Shown here piece after piece: positions 51,765 to 62,435 of a stretch of DNA of 64,000 bases. The stretch comes from Arion vulgaris (Eukaryota > Mollusca > Gastropoda > Stylommatophora > Arionidae). Position 1 is the stretch's first letter. Each line of letters begins with the position of its first letter. The stretch spans positions 9,594,671 to 9,658,670 of the forward strand of contig CM036775.1 of NCBI GenBank assembly GCA_020796225.1, read 5' to 3'. The translations under genes were made by a program, and so were the position numbers. The notes under the pieces were generated by a model. That model did no database searches, was not told where the DNA came from, and saw only the letters and a list, made by a program, of their open reading frames with translations.

Positions 51765-51885
51765 AGAGGAAGCAACGGAAGTAACGAATATGATCAACAA
51801 ATAAACAAGGAACAGGTATTAAGAGCTTCCGAAAAACAAATAGACAAACACGGGACTCGAACCACTTACCCTAGGAGCAGCGATG
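51765..51885 (-). mobile_element. tRNA-derived / Penelope-end fragment inserted in the 31-bp array
   Basis: tattaagagcttccgaaaaa and cacgggactcgaaccactta match 42400-42470. Array words (gcagcgatgtgtaatgtatt) resume right after it at 51880, so it interrupts the array. Confidence 0.6.
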
Positions 51886-51899
51886 TGTAATGTATTACT

Positions 51900-52125
51900 A
51901 ATTTATTTTAGCGATGTGAAAGGACAGAGTTGCAAACAAAGACCTGTGGATAACAGAAAAAGAAACCACGATGCCCAGGTTAGGAGGAGGGAATGGAAAT
52001 TGGTCGGGCTTACCCTGCGGAAGACATAGTCGAATGTCACTAGACAAGCACATGAAATCCGCAAGAAATGCGGGAAAATTGGGCATAAACAGATATGGGG
52101 ACGGTGAGGATTGTGCTTAAATGAT
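51900..52125 (+). mobile_element. LINE C-terminal fragment, plus strand
   Basis: Frames contain RVANKDLWI and (shifted) IRRREWKLVGLTLRKT-like text, followed by VT.TST.NPQEM. This is the ..DLW......RR.W.W.GHTLRK segment of non-LTR elements, heavily decayed. Confidence 0.6.
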
Positions 52126-52149
52126 ACCATGAAAAAGAAGTACCAATTA

Positions 52150-52995
52150 GCAAGAGAGCAAACATCAAGGCAAGAGACGGGGGTTGTTGGAGGTCATCGA
52201 ACTTAGCAGAGAGAGTAGAACATCAAGGCAAGAGACGGGAAGGGGGTGTTGGAGGTCCAATTAGCAAGAGAGTACAACATCAAGGCAAGAGACGGGGATG
52301 TTGGAGGTACCAATTAGCAAGAGACAGTACAACATCAAGGCAAGAGACGGGATGTTGGAGGTATCAATTAGCAAGAGAGTAGAACATCGAGGCAAGAGAC
52401 GGGATGTTGGAGGTACTAGCTAGCAAGAGAGTACAACATCAAGGCAAGAGACGATTGGAGTATGCGAGTAAATAAGGTGGACAGTTGAGGTCAGCAGAGA
52501 GAGTACAACATCAAGGCAAGAGACAGGATGTTGGAGGTACCACTCATACAACATCATGCAAGATTCGTTCTTGGAGGTACCAACTTAAATCACATTTTTG
52601 GATACGTCAGATCAACTCACAAGAACGGGTGTTGGATCACTAGCAGAGTCACATATGGGGATGTTGAGTAGGCCATCAGGCAAGACGGGGAAATACTACA
52701 ACATCAAGCGACGTTTAGGACATCATACATCAACGATTTCAGCCAAAGCACTCACATCAAGGCAGCTGTCATACGATCAAAATGGCAGAGACGAGGTACC
52801 AGTAGGTACACTATCAATTTGGTACACACGCCTCCGAGATTTGGAGGTACCCTCAGGATACAACTCGGAGAGCGGTTGGAGGTACCAATTAGCAAGAGAG
52901 TACAACATCGAGGCAAGAGACAGGATGTTGGAGGTATCTCAGGACTGGAGCAAGTAGATGAGAGTACAACATCAAGGCAAGAGACAGGATGTTGG
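52150..52995. repeat. About 52-bp minisatellite, about 10 copies with spacers
   Basis: Units share accaattagcaagagagtac, aacatcaaggcaagagacgg and gatgttggaggt. The middle (52560-52830) is irregular. The array begins just after a LINE C-terminal fragment; a LINE origin is possible but not shown. Confidence 0.88.
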
Positions 52996-53029
52996 AGGCA
53001 CACTGCAACCAACCTTTGATGCAAAGGTT

Positions 53030-53285
53030 GTACATATTTTCTTCTTCTTCTTCTTTGCTGTTGCTCAATATCTACACAATGAGCCAGGTTCTCTGGATGT
53101 ATGTTGTTGTGTTTGTTAGTTCATCAAGGCATCCAAACAGTTTTGTGTGGATATTTGTCCCTGTTGGCCAGTGTTCTTTACACAGTTGATTCATCAGGTG
53201 ACAATCTTGCAGGATGTGTTCTGCAGTATGTACTGTCTGTTCACATTTGCGCGATGAGTCATGTATTTTTAACTTACATTAGAGA
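53030..53285. other. No gene recognised
   Basis: A short cttcttcttcttctttg run (53040-53058), like a SINE tail, starts this stretch. The rest matches nothing else in the window. Confidence 0.35.
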
Positions 53286-53491
53286 TTTTTTTTTTTCCGA
53301 TCCAGAAGCACTTGAGCTTTTCAGCTCTTCGGCTCGGTGCCATGGACATCGTAACCCTTCGGTTCGGTGCCACGAACACCGTAAATCTGGGGAATCTGTG
53401 GCTTTTTCGCCATCCCGCGGAATTGAACCCGCACACACAGAGGGATAGTCACCCGTAGTCCAACGCGCTACGAACACGCTGGGCAGACGGG
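53286..53491 (-). mobile_element. SINE-B with perfect target-site duplication
   Basis: Minus-strand copy, poly(A) as the T run at 53286-53297. Flanked by cttacattagaga at 53273-53285 and 53492-53504 (13 bp, perfect). Defines the SINE-B ends. Confidence 0.95.
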
Positions 53492-53571
53492 CTTACATTA
53501 GAGACTCGGGGGACTGCCTAGAGTAGTTGATAGTAGCTCGGCCTGCTAGCTGTGAGACGCCTCATAGCTCG

Positions 53572-53805
53572 GGTTCGAACCTACTGTCCGGCATTTGTTC
53601 GAGTCCCCTGGTCTTACTCAGGACGATAACGTGAGTACCTCTGAAGTCGGAGAAAATCTGCCTGTATGGCGAGGGAATACTAATTACGAGTACATTGAGC
53701 ACACGGCTGCCAGTGTAAAGTAATTTACAATGTGCACGCTGCTGCCATTGTAAGAAATTGGAAAAAAGGATTTTCACGCAAAAATCAGTTTCAGAGATGA
53801 AACTT
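53572..53805 (+). mobile_element. SINE-I, copy 2
   Basis: Same sequence blocks as 30418-30660. Upstream gatagtagctcggcctgcta resembles a tRNA-type head. Confidence 0.7.
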
Positions 53806-53814
53806 GCGATGCCT

Positions 53815-53990
53815 CGCCAGTCGGTCACGATATGTTCACGTGTACAGGAAGGTCAAAATTTACATTTTATCTGCGGTCTTCTTGGAGTACCACGCACATC
53901 TTAAGTTGTAATGAAAATAAACAACTTCAAAACAACAAGCGCACTGCTGGACTAACAATTGCGACGTTGTGGTTGCTTATGAAGATTCGC
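53815..53990 (-). repeat. Dispersed repeat R2, copy 2
   Basis: Reverse complement of 5040-5205 (tctgcggtcttcttggagta, cttaagttgtaatgaaaata). Confidence 0.7.
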
Positions 53991-54232
53991 AAGTTCTTGA
54001 CCTGTTGACCTTTTGTAACGGGAGCACTTCTAGCGCAAAAACCTTCTTTGACGCGTTTGTAATACATTTTAGTACGATCAACCATATTAAACGACGCAGT
54101 AAGTATTCAACTTTTATGGCTATGAAGGTTTAACGGTGGTTTTCAACTTCTGTGACGCTAACAACCGTGAATACCAATTTCATTGGATTGTTAAACTGCC
54201 CTCATTTTAGTTTATTTGATTTTAGTTAAAAG
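53991..54232. other. No feature recognised
   Basis: Unique-looking; no frame or motif. Confidence 0.3.
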
Positions 54233-54397
54233 CAGTGGTGGCTCGTCATTAAGGGCCACTGGGGCCGGGCCCACCAAAAATAATGTGTAACGTGTATTTA
54301 TTATTTTCTAAATTAAAAGATATCAACACAAAACCATGATTTTTCAGAGAAATGTATGTATGGCCCCACCAATAAAAATGATCACTAGCCGCCACTG
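54233..54397. mobile_element. hAT-type MITE-I, copy e (reverse orientation)
   Basis: Ends cagtggtggctcgtcattaa and actagccgccactg; perfect 8-bp target-site duplication gttaaaag at 54225-54232 and 54398-54405. Confidence 0.96.
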
Positions 54398-54469
54398 GTT
54401 AAAAGACATTTTAATTAACGGAAGAAACTAACTTGATTGTAGTTAACAAAAATAACTATTTTTTTATTT

Positions 54470-55265
54470 TGTTCTCTAATCCTGCTTTTTGGTCTCACAG
54501 CATCAGGATAAGAAGAGATTTCTAGAACAGGTTTTTGTGTATGCTTCTCTAATCCTGTTTTTGTCTCAGCATCAGGATAAGAAGAGATTTCTAGAACAGG
54601 TTTTTGTGTGTGCGATTCTGTAATTCTATTTTGCCTCACAGCGTCAGGATAAGAAGAGATTTCTAGGAAGGTCTTTTATGTGCGCTCCATAAACAGTGTT
54701 ATTCGTCGCCTCTGTTATCTCCGAGGTCCACCTTTTGCGAGGAAGGCCTTTTGCTGTATCGGAGCAACATCGCTCTTTGAGGTACACTGTTGGTAATCTG
54801 TTTATGTGGCCGAACAATTTAATTTGTTGTTTCTTGATGAAGTCTAGTACTGCTTTTGTACCCACTTTTTTTCCTGATGTCTTCATTTCTAAACCGGTCT
54901 CTTCTTGTTATCCCCAGCATTCTGCATAGACACTTCATCTCTGTCGTCACTAGTTTTCTTTTTTCATTTGATGTCAGCGTCCTGGTTTGGCACTAGTAGC
55001 ATAATGTGGGGAGAAAGTTTGCGTTGATCTTTTAGTGTTCATGGTGACATGCTTGCATTTAAAAAATGGTACCACTTGTCTTATGATTTGATTTGCTTTA
55101 TTGCATTTATGTGAGATTTCGTCACGTTAATTATTCTTACTTTTGCTGAAAAAATGTTCCCTATGTATGTTAAGTCTTTGACTTGTTTTAATTGATGTTT
55201 GTCGATGGAGATATTGATAGTATTTATTTCTCTAGTGAATGTCATTTTCTCTCTCTTTAGCCTGT
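54470..55265 (-). mobile_element. LINE fossil whose 3' end is a 66-bp tandem repeat
   Basis: Minus-strand frames from the right: TREINTINISIDKHQLKQVK and YIGNIFSAKV, then SGKKVGTKAVLDFIKKQQIK, LFGHINRLPTVYLKERCCSD and GLPRKRWTSEITEATNNT. The end (DLPRNLFLS) is repeated as three 66-base units, ctgcttttt..gcatcaggataagaagagat, at 54480-54665. Multiple frameshifts. Confidence 0.85.
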
Positions 55266-55687
55266 TACGCCCTGGCGTTTAGGGCAGCAACAAACGTACA
55301 CCATTCTTCCCTGTTCATGGCCTTCCTCTGTATTGTGTTCCTGCTATGATTCATTTCCTTCAGCTCTTGCTCTATCGTTCTTCCTTTCGGCTTTCACCAC
55401 TTCCAGTCATGTGAGTCAATGACTCTGGTAGCCCTTCATGCCCGTAGATAGGTTGTATGTTTGTTGTTGTTTCCGTAACTTTAATTTTTTAAAGGATGGG
55501 ATCGTTAGTCCCAAGCCCAGTGAATGTCATTAGTCGATGTTTATTCTGATACTGATAATGATAAACTGTTGAGTGATGGATAAATAACTAGATAATCGTG
55601 AATTAACTGTTAGATTTTTTTCTGCTGTCACACGATGACAGACGATAGCATCGATGAATGTATCTTACATTTAGACGTGCCATAACG
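55266..55687 (-). mobile_element. LINE tail-like stretch followed by unassigned sequence
   Basis: 55266-55450 has the look of another LINE 3' end on the minus strand (gcgtttagggcagcaacaaa, attcatttccttcagctctt); 55450-55687 shows nothing clear. Confidence 0.4.
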
Positions 55688-56382
55688 CAGTGGCGGCTTG
55701 TCAGTAAGGACCAATGAGACCGGGCCCTATCAAGAATAATGTGTAACATGTATTTATTCTTTTATAAATTATTTGTTCATAATGATTTCTGTAAACTTGA
55801 TATTGATTAGCTTGAAAAGTTGAATATATAAAGCTAAAATAGCATATACAGTCTGAAAGGCAGCGTCTTTCCTCCTTAATTAGTATACTTCACGTATTTC
55901 CAGTGCACTAATTATATGACCAGTAAAAATGTGGTCTATTTAGACCGTCTGTTAACATAACGTTCTCTGATCTCTCTCTTGACTGGTTATTTAGCTCAGA
56001 CCAATACATGATTTTTATTCATTCAGTAGGGAAATGCTTAACGCCAAGCCAGTGCACAGTTGAAAGATGTTATTGCGCTAAACATTTGTCCAGGTGCTTA
56101 AATACCAAATGATATATAGAAATAATAGAAAATAACAGAAATCATTAATTAACATCATAATTTAACGTAATCGCTGGTTCAATCAATATGCATGTGTACT
56201 CAACTCTTTTATAAGTAATGCTGTCACTTAGTGAGTTCAGTTGTGTAGCTTCGTTATAGGGAGATCATTCAGAAAGGGAATAACTTTCCAGAATATACAA
56301 ATAAAAGTAAAAACTAGAATATAACCTAACCTAAAACCATGATTTGGGCCCCACCAACAAAATTTATTACGAACCGCCACTG
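55688..56382. mobile_element. hAT-type MITE-I, long copy f (695 bp)
   Basis: Left end cagtggcggcttgtcagtaa and right end acgaaccgccactg match the short MITE-I copies. About 550 extra bases (55775-56320) lie between the two conserved halves. Flanks ccataacg and cctatacg are a decayed 8-bp target-site duplication at best. The extra interior is non-coding. This may be a longer parent from which the short copies were derived by deletion, or a short copy with a later insertion. Confidence 0.8.
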
Positions 56383-56394
56383 CCTATACGTAAC

Positions 56395-56545
56395 AACAGG
56401 ATGAACGAACTCAACTGTACAGTCTGCTGACTTGACACCATTGTTGATAACGTCTGGCTGGTCACTATATTATAAATAACTGCAGTTTATCTAGACACAT
56501 TCATACAAGTCCATCAGCAGGTCAGTTAACGGTTAGTATGTTACA
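56395..56545 (-). repeat. Dispersed repeat R4, copy 2
   Basis: Reverse complement of 4200-4350 (aactgtacagtctgctgact, ctgcagtttatctagacaca). Confidence 0.7.
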
Positions 56546-56690
56546 TATATGACGAAACGTAAAAATAAATTACTTTAGTTTGACAAAGTACCATAACGAT
56601 ATACAGCGACGTTTCGTGTATTGTCATTGTTTTTGTACTTTGTAAAGCTAAAGTAATTTGTTTTTACATGTATCTCCATTGCTCCATAGT
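56546..56690. repeat. Penelope-arm-like inverted repeat
   Basis: aaattactttagtttgacaa and ttgtaaagctaaagtaattt are inverted copies around cagcgacgtttcgtgtattg, which contains the reverse complement of the GAAACGT end of the hammerhead-like core. A decayed relative of the arms at 40.9-42.4 kb. Confidence 0.55.
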
Positions 56691-56754
56691 TTGACTGCAG
56701 TCTTTCCTTATATCGTTTATAGTATACATACATTCAAATGTAGATATATATATA

Positions 56755-56964
56755 TATGGCCCTTTTCATCTTTACAGATGGTCAATTGGCAAGTGTTTTA
56801 CTGTGACAACTTCTGAGTTTTCGCTTTTCTCTCTTGTCGTTCAGCTCGTACATAAGTCTCTTCTCAAAAGACTGCGCCCTTCCGTAATTTGGCTTTCCAC
56901 ACAACTCTGTCATCAGCTAGTCCCTCCCATGTGCTGGGACCTATAGATAAGTTTTTCATAAGTT

Positions 56965-56965
<1 letters not shown>
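56755..56965 (-). mobile_element. LINE-E 3' tail, minus strand
   Basis: tctttacagatggtcaattg, gcaagtgttttactgtgaca and acttctgagttttcgctttt match the reverse complement of 29850-29930. Then cataagtctcttctcaaaag corresponds to the CTTTTGAAAAGAGACTTAG segment just upstream in LINE-E. Confidence 0.85.

Positions 56966-56968
<3 letters not shown>

Positions 56969-57032
<64 letters not shown>
56969..57032. repeat. (AT)n microsatellite
   Basis: About 31 AT dinucleotides; frames through it read YIYIYI. Confidence 0.97.
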
Positions 57033-57034
<2 letters not shown>

Positions 57035-57059
57035 TATAATAATAATAATTTTTCTCGTA

Positions 57060-57165
57060 GTTATACTTTACATAGGGCTTACAAGTAATTTCTCCATGCC
57101 GCTCTGTCCTGGGCAACCCGCTCAATCTCTTCCATATAGGGGAAGACTGCAGTAATAGCAATCTC
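57060..57165 (-). mobile_element. LINE-1 3' tail fragment
   Basis: Reverse complement of the 3090-3160 and 16120-16190 tail (gcccta tgtaaagtataa, gggcagagcggcatgg-type words). Confidence 0.65.
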
Positions 57166-57204
57166 TTCCATGGAATCTTATCTTATCTTATCTTAACCAC
57201 ATTT

Positions 57205-57724
57205 GCCGTGAAGTGTCGTGGGGAGAGTTAGTTTCCTATCTTGTGCCAGGTGTGTTGCGCTTGACGTTGTTAGTCCATGCTTTCGCAGGGACCTTGAGAT
57301 GTTATCTATCCATCATGTTCTTGGCCTGCCTCGTGCTCTGCGCCCTGAATGTCGATTATTGTAGGCACGTGATGGTAGTAAATGTGGTTCCATTCTCATT
57401 AGATGGCCGAACCACTTGATTCTTTGCTTCTCGATGTACTGTATGCATGGTATAGTACCAACGATGCTTCTGATATTCTCATTTCTCACTCTATCTCTCC
57501 TTGTAACGTTGACAGCTTTTCGTAGACATCTCATTTCACATGTTGTAATCTTTCTTTCTTGTGTCTTAGCCAGGGCCATGTTTGGCATTGATAGCAAGAG
57601 TTGGAATAAATATGCAGTTTATCAATTGTCGTTTGACTGACATGTTAATGCTTGGATGTTTTAATAGTGGTGACAGTTGGTATGTCACTGCGTTTGCCTT
57701 CTGGCATCTAGTCTCGATTTCCAT
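57205..57724 (-). mobile_element. LINE-2 fossil, minus strand
   Basis: KQLINCIFIPTL-like start, then LAKTQERKITTCEMRCLRKA, VNVTRRDRVRNENIRS, YIEKQRIKWFGHLMRMEPHL and a final RARGRPRT. Same family as 37605, 44395 and 63075. Confidence 0.88.
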
Positions 57725-58100
57725 GGAATTGAGACCAATATTTCTTGTCTCTCTCAGCAAAGTTCGTTTCAATGTTTCCTAGGATGTGTTTCTTTCTCAA
57801 ACCCTTTGCCTCCACTTCAATGCCTACCTTGATATTCTTTGATCATTTCTTCTCAAGGTGTGCCTAACATATATCCATCTTCTCTTTCTTATAACAGATG
57901 TTACTAGTGGTTGACCAAATATTTCTCTGATTTCATCACTTCCTGAATTCGTTCATGTTATGTTCATTATTTTTCGCAGACATCTATTTTCAAATGTATT
58001 CAACTTGCTTTCTATATCTTTAGTCATTTTCAACTCTCGCTGGCATATGTTAGATTGACAACATTCTCCAACTCTCGCTGTGTATATGTTAGGATTGACA
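57725..58100 (-). mobile_element. LINE-1 fossil, minus strand, interrupted by MITE-I downstream
   Basis: LKRTLLRETRNIGLNSMEIE at the right-hand reading end and SKLNTFENRCLRKIMNIT near 57960-58010. From 58030 it passes into two to three copies of the caactctcgctggcatatgt repeat unit (the LINE-1-derived minisatellite core), which continue at 58265-58310 beyond the MITE. Confidence 0.85.
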
Positions 58101-58104
58101 CAAC

Positions 58105-58260
58105 CAGTGGCGGCTCGTGATAATTTTGTTGGTGGAGCCATACATTTTTCAGGATACATCATGGTTTTAGATTGCTATATTTTAATTTAAACAATAATAA
58201 ATACACGTTAACATTATTTTGATGGCAGCCCCAACTGGCCCTATAGATGAGCCGCCACTG
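58105..58260. mobile_element. hAT-type MITE-I, copy g, in a LINE-1 repeat unit
   Basis: Ends cagtggcggctcgtgat and gagccgccactg; perfect 8-bp target-site duplication gacacaac at 58097-58104 and 58261-58268. Confidence 0.96.
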
Positions 58261-58310
58261 GACACAACATTCTCCAACTCTCGCTGGCATATGTTAGGAT
58301 TAATTCCTTG

Positions 58311-58504
58311 TGGACCAGGAACCACACTAAGTGGCGTTTTACTCTATAAGCTTTTCCTGTCACTAGAGTTAATACATTGAAATTGAAAGTATATATATAT
58401 ACTTATCATAATATTTATAATTTCAACTGGAATACTTTCAAGGTTTGTTTGAACAGAAAGTAAAGCATTTTATTCGACTTTTGAAGGGAAGTCGTGCATG
58501 TGTT
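58311..58504. other. No feature recognised
   Basis: About 190 bases with AT-rich tatatatata near 58393; no frame. Confidence 0.3.
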
Positions 58505-58690
58505 GCCAGGGCTCAGGAGAGCAAGATAGTAAACACTGCATACAAGGCATGTAGTAAGAGGCGACTGAGGTGGAGCCTGAAGCTACCCTTGGAAATAAAA
58601 GCGCCAGAAAACGGATATCGCCCTGCTTGTAGACTCATAACTTAGCAAGTAAATCCTCTGGCTCAGGTCACTACAAATCACAAAGAGTGA
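58505..58690 (+). mobile_element. SINE-G head leading into the 73-bp satellite
   Basis: ccagggctcaggagagcaag, catacaaggcatgtagtaag, aggcgactgaggtggagcct and cgccctgcttgtagactcat are the SINE-G body. The 3' tail starts at 58655 and passes straight into tandem repeats of itself. Confidence 0.8.
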
Positions 58691-61158
58691 TTTAACAAGT
58701 GGTCGATATGGAGCGTTCGAAGAAGCTCTTAGGCTCAGATCACATACAAATCACAAGGAGTGATTTAACAAGTGGTCGATATGAGAGTTCGAAGAACTCT
58801 TGGCTCAGATCACATACAAATACAAGTGTTTTAACAGTGGTCGATATGGAAGTTCGAAGCTCTTAGGCTCAGATCACACAAATCAAAGAGTGATTTACAA
58901 GTGGTCGATATGGAGAGTTCGAAGAAGCTCTAGCTCAGATCACTACAATCACAGAGTAACAAGTGGTCGATATGGAGCGTCGAAGAAAAGCTCTTGGCTC
59001 AGATCACATACAAATCCAGAAGTGATTTAACAAGTGTCGATATGGAATTCAAGTAAAAGCTCTTAGCTCAGATCACATACAAATCACAAAGAGTGATTTA
59101 ACAAGTGGTCGATATGGAGGTTCGAAGAAGCTCTTAGGCTCAGATCACATACAAATCACAGAGTGGTTAACAAGTGGTCGATATGGAGCGTTCGAAGAAG
59201 CTCTTAGGCTCAGATCACAACAATCACAAGAGTGATTTAACAAGTGGTCGATATGGAGAGTTCGAAGAAAAGCTCTTAGGCTAGATCACATACAAATCAC
59301 AGAGTGGCTTAACAAGTGGTCGATATGGAGAGTTCGAAGAAAAAGCTCTTAGGCTCAGATCACATACAAATCACAGAGTGGCTTAACAAGTGGTCGATAT
59401 GGAGGTTCGAAGAAAAGCTCTTAGGCTCAGATCACATACAAATCACAGAGTGGCTTAACAAGTGGTCGATATGGAGAGTTCGAAGTAAAAGCTCTTAGGC
59501 TCAGATCACATACAAATCACAGAGTGGCTTAACACGGGTCGATATGGAGGCTTCGAAGAAAAGCTCTTAGGCTCAGATCACATACAAATCACAGAGTGGC
59601 TTAACAAGGGTCGATATGGAGGTTCGAAGTAAAAGCTCTTAGGCTCAGATCACATACAAATCACAGAGTGGCTTAACATGGGGTCGATATGGAGCGTTCG
59701 AAGTAAAAGCTCTTAGGCTCAGATCACATACAAATCACAGAGTGGCTTAACAAGTGGTCGATATGGAGGTTCGAAGAAAAGCTCTTAGGCTCAGATCACA
59801 TACAAATCACAGAGTGGCTTAACAAGTGGTCGATATGGAGAGTTCGAAAAAGCTCTTAGGCTCAGATCACATACAAATCACAGAGTGGCTTAACAAGTGG
59901 TCGATATGGAGAGTTCGAAAAAGCTCTTAGGCTCAGATCACATACAAATCACAGAGTGGCTTAACACGGGGTCGATATGGAGCGTTCGAAGAAGCTCTTA
60001 GGCTCAGATCACATACAAATCACAGAGTGGTTTAACAAGGGGTCGATATGGAGCGTTCAAGAAAAGCTCTTAGGCTCAGATCACATACAAATCACAGAGT
60101 GGCTTAACAAGTGGTCGATATGGAGGTTCGAAGAAAAGCTCTTAGGCTCAGATCACATACAAATCACAGAGTGGTTTAACAAGTGGTCGATATGGAGCGT
60201 TCGAAGAAAAAGCTCTTAGGCTCAGATCACATACAAATCACAGAGTGGCTTAACAAGTGGTCGATATGGAGAGTTCGAAGAAAAAGCTCTTAGGCTCAGA
60301 TCACATACAAATCACAGAGTGGCTTAACACGGGGTCGATATGGAGAGTTCGAAGAAAAAGCTCTTAGGCTCAGATCACATACAAATCACAGAGTGGTTTA
60401 ACAAGTGGTCGATATGGAGGTTCGAAGAAAAGCTCTTAGGCTCAGATCACATACAAATCACAGAGTGGCTTAACACGGGGTCGATATGGAGCGTTTGAAG
60501 AAGCTCTTAGGCTCAGATCACATACAAATCACAGAATGGTTTAACAAGTGGTCGATATGGAGAGTTCGAAGAAAAAGCTCTTAGGCTCAGATCACATACA
60601 AATCACAGAGTGGTTTAACAAGTGGTCGATATGGAGCGTTCGAAGAAAAAGCTCTTAGGCTCAGATCACATACAAATCACAGAGTGGCTTAACAAGTGGT
60701 CGATATGGAGCGTTCGAAGAAAAAGCTCTTAGGCTCAGATCACATACAAATCACAGAGTGGCTTAACACAGTGGTCGATATGGAGGTTCGAAGAAAAGCT
60801 CTAGGCTCAGATCACATACAAATCACAGAGTGTTTAACACAGTGGTCGATATGGAGAGTTCGAAGAAAAAGCTCTTAGGCTCAGATCACATACAAATCAC
60901 AGAGTGGCTTAACAAGTGGTCGATATGGAGGTTCGAAGTAAAGCTCTTAGGCTCAGATCACATACAAATCACAGAGTGGTTAACAAGTGGTCGATATGGA
61001 GAGTTCGAAGAAAAAGCTCTTAGGCTCAGATCACATACAAATCACAGAGTGGCTTAACACGGGGTCGATATGGAGCGTTTGAAGAAGCTCTTAGGCTCAG
61101 ATCACATACAAATCACAGAGTAGCTTAACACGGGGTCGATATGGAGCGTTTGAAGAAG
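58690..61158 (+). repeat. 73-bp satellite, about 34 copies, derived from the SINE-G tail
   Basis: Unit aagctcttaggctcagatca, catacaaatcacagagtggc, ttaacaagtggtcgatatgg, agagttcgaagaa (about 73 bases). The left units (58690-59300) are more diverged and often shortened; the central and right units are near-identical. The last unit ends in gaagaagaaaaaaaaagaag, the normal SINE-G tail, so the array lies inside a SINE. Frames of 60-80 codons are repeat translations. Confidence 0.95.
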
Positions 61159-61297
61159 AAAAAAAAAGAAGAAATCCAATGATTATATCAAACAAGTTAC
61201 CATGGTGATTGTTGATATCACAATTGTATATGTTTCATGATCTATGTTTCAGTTCTCCATTTTGTCACAATACACTTCCGTCATTAACTCTAACAAG

Positions 61298-61370
61298 ATG
61301 GCCGATGCATTGATAGGAACGTGGAATTGCCAGTCTGTGGAAAACTTTGAAGCTTATTTGGAAGGTTTAG
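61298..61370 (+). CDS. FABP-like: Fatty-acid-binding protein, exon 1 (gene continues beyond the window)
   Basis: ATG at 61298 in a good context (acaagATGG) opens 24 codons plus one base and ends at a donor, G|GTACGC (61371). The peptide MADALIGTWNCQSVENFEAY then LEGL(G) matches the first exon of cytosolic fatty-acid- or retinoid-binding proteins: G-T-W, N-F-x-x-Y and a phase-1 exon end after about 24 codons, the conserved first intron position of this family. The protein would be a small (about 130-135 residue) intracellular lipid carrier with a ten-strand barrel; this exon gives the first strand and start of helix 1. No exon 2 was recognised in the remaining 2.6 kb, so the rest likely lies to the right. 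The start is only 140 bases from the end of the 73-bp satellite. Confidence 0.85.
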
Positions 61371-61422
61371 GTACGCAACGGGTTAATCATCTTTAGCATT
61401 AACACATTTATACTTACATATA

Positions 61423-61770
61423 TTATACATCATTTGAGTTATATCCTTTTATACATGAATATATATCATCATCAAGTAGCGTGTCCATTCGAAACTTGGC
61501 TTCCATGACAATAGTCCTGAATAATTCTCTGTTCTGTACAAGTTGACCGGCGTCATCAGCAGTCATTCTCAGATCGTCAATGACATCTTGCACCCATCGT
61601 CTTTTAGGTCTTCCTCTCATTCTTCTTTCAGGCACTATTCCCTTCAAATTATCTTCTCTGGGCACTCACATCGTTTGATGTGACCGAAATATTTAATTTC
61701 CCTTGATTTTATGCCAGCCAACTCTCTTTAATATCAAGATGTTGCATAACAGAAGCATTTGTTCTTTTCT
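61423..61770 (-). mobile_element. LINE C-terminal fossil, minus strand, in the FABP intron
   Basis: REDNLKGIVPERRMRGRPKR, RWVQDVIDDLRMTADDAGQL, VQNRELFRTIVMEAKFR. Typical G.RGRPKRRW..DV...L ending. Upstream text to 61770 (HIKYFGHV-like, shifted) belongs to the same element. Confidence 0.88.
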
Positions 61771-61904
61771 CTGTTCAAGGATATATGTACTATACATAAT
61801 ATGAGTTATATCCCCTTTATACATGGATAAAGTATACATAAGTTGCATCCACTTTAAGACAAAGTTTACACAATTTGAGTTACATCCCCTTTATTCGTAG
61901 ACAG

Positions 61905-62120
61905 TTCACATATTGGAACGCATGGTCAAATGACTAAATGCAGTGTGGCTTCCTGACGGAAATGTCCAGTGTTCGATCCCTAGTTAGATCAAAAGTTGCT
62001 TTTCTGTTTTGGAGATATTAACAGCCTGATATCACATGCGTGACAACATCCTCTGGGCAAGATGTCTCAATACTTCTGGCCTATAGAATTCCCTTCCCCT
62101 TTCAACATAATTTCAGAAAT
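61905..62120 (+). mobile_element. tRNA-derived SINE-like segment
   Basis: cgcatggtcaaatgactaaatg and ccagtgttcgatccctag give weak A and good B boxes (GTTCGATCC); non-tRNA body follows. Single copy here. Confidence 0.45.
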
Positions 62121-62422
62121 AAAGGCGTATCACTTGCAGTCTGTGTGAGGGATACATACATTATATTTGAACATTGTCCACTTAGTTATTTGAATGTCTC
62201 GATTTGTCACTACCAATAATGGCTGACACATTCCGTTTCTGAGGAAATCTTTTTTTAGTTTGTTCTCTAGACAGTTGCAGTCCTCTGCTGATGAGATCTG
62301 TCTTCCCGGGTTTGTCTGAAGTCATCCTACTCTAGGTGACTTCAGCCTTCTGTTGCCGGACTCAACAACCAAGGCTTTTATGCAAGGTGTGCTGCCTGGA
62401 CACTATATTTTAATCACCATAT
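62121..62422. other. Unassigned intronic stretch
   Basis: About 300 bases, no repeat match or domain. It could be searched for FABP exon 2, but no frame with the family motifs was seen. Confidence 0.3.
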
Positions 62423-62435
62423 ACTTGGGGAAAAG

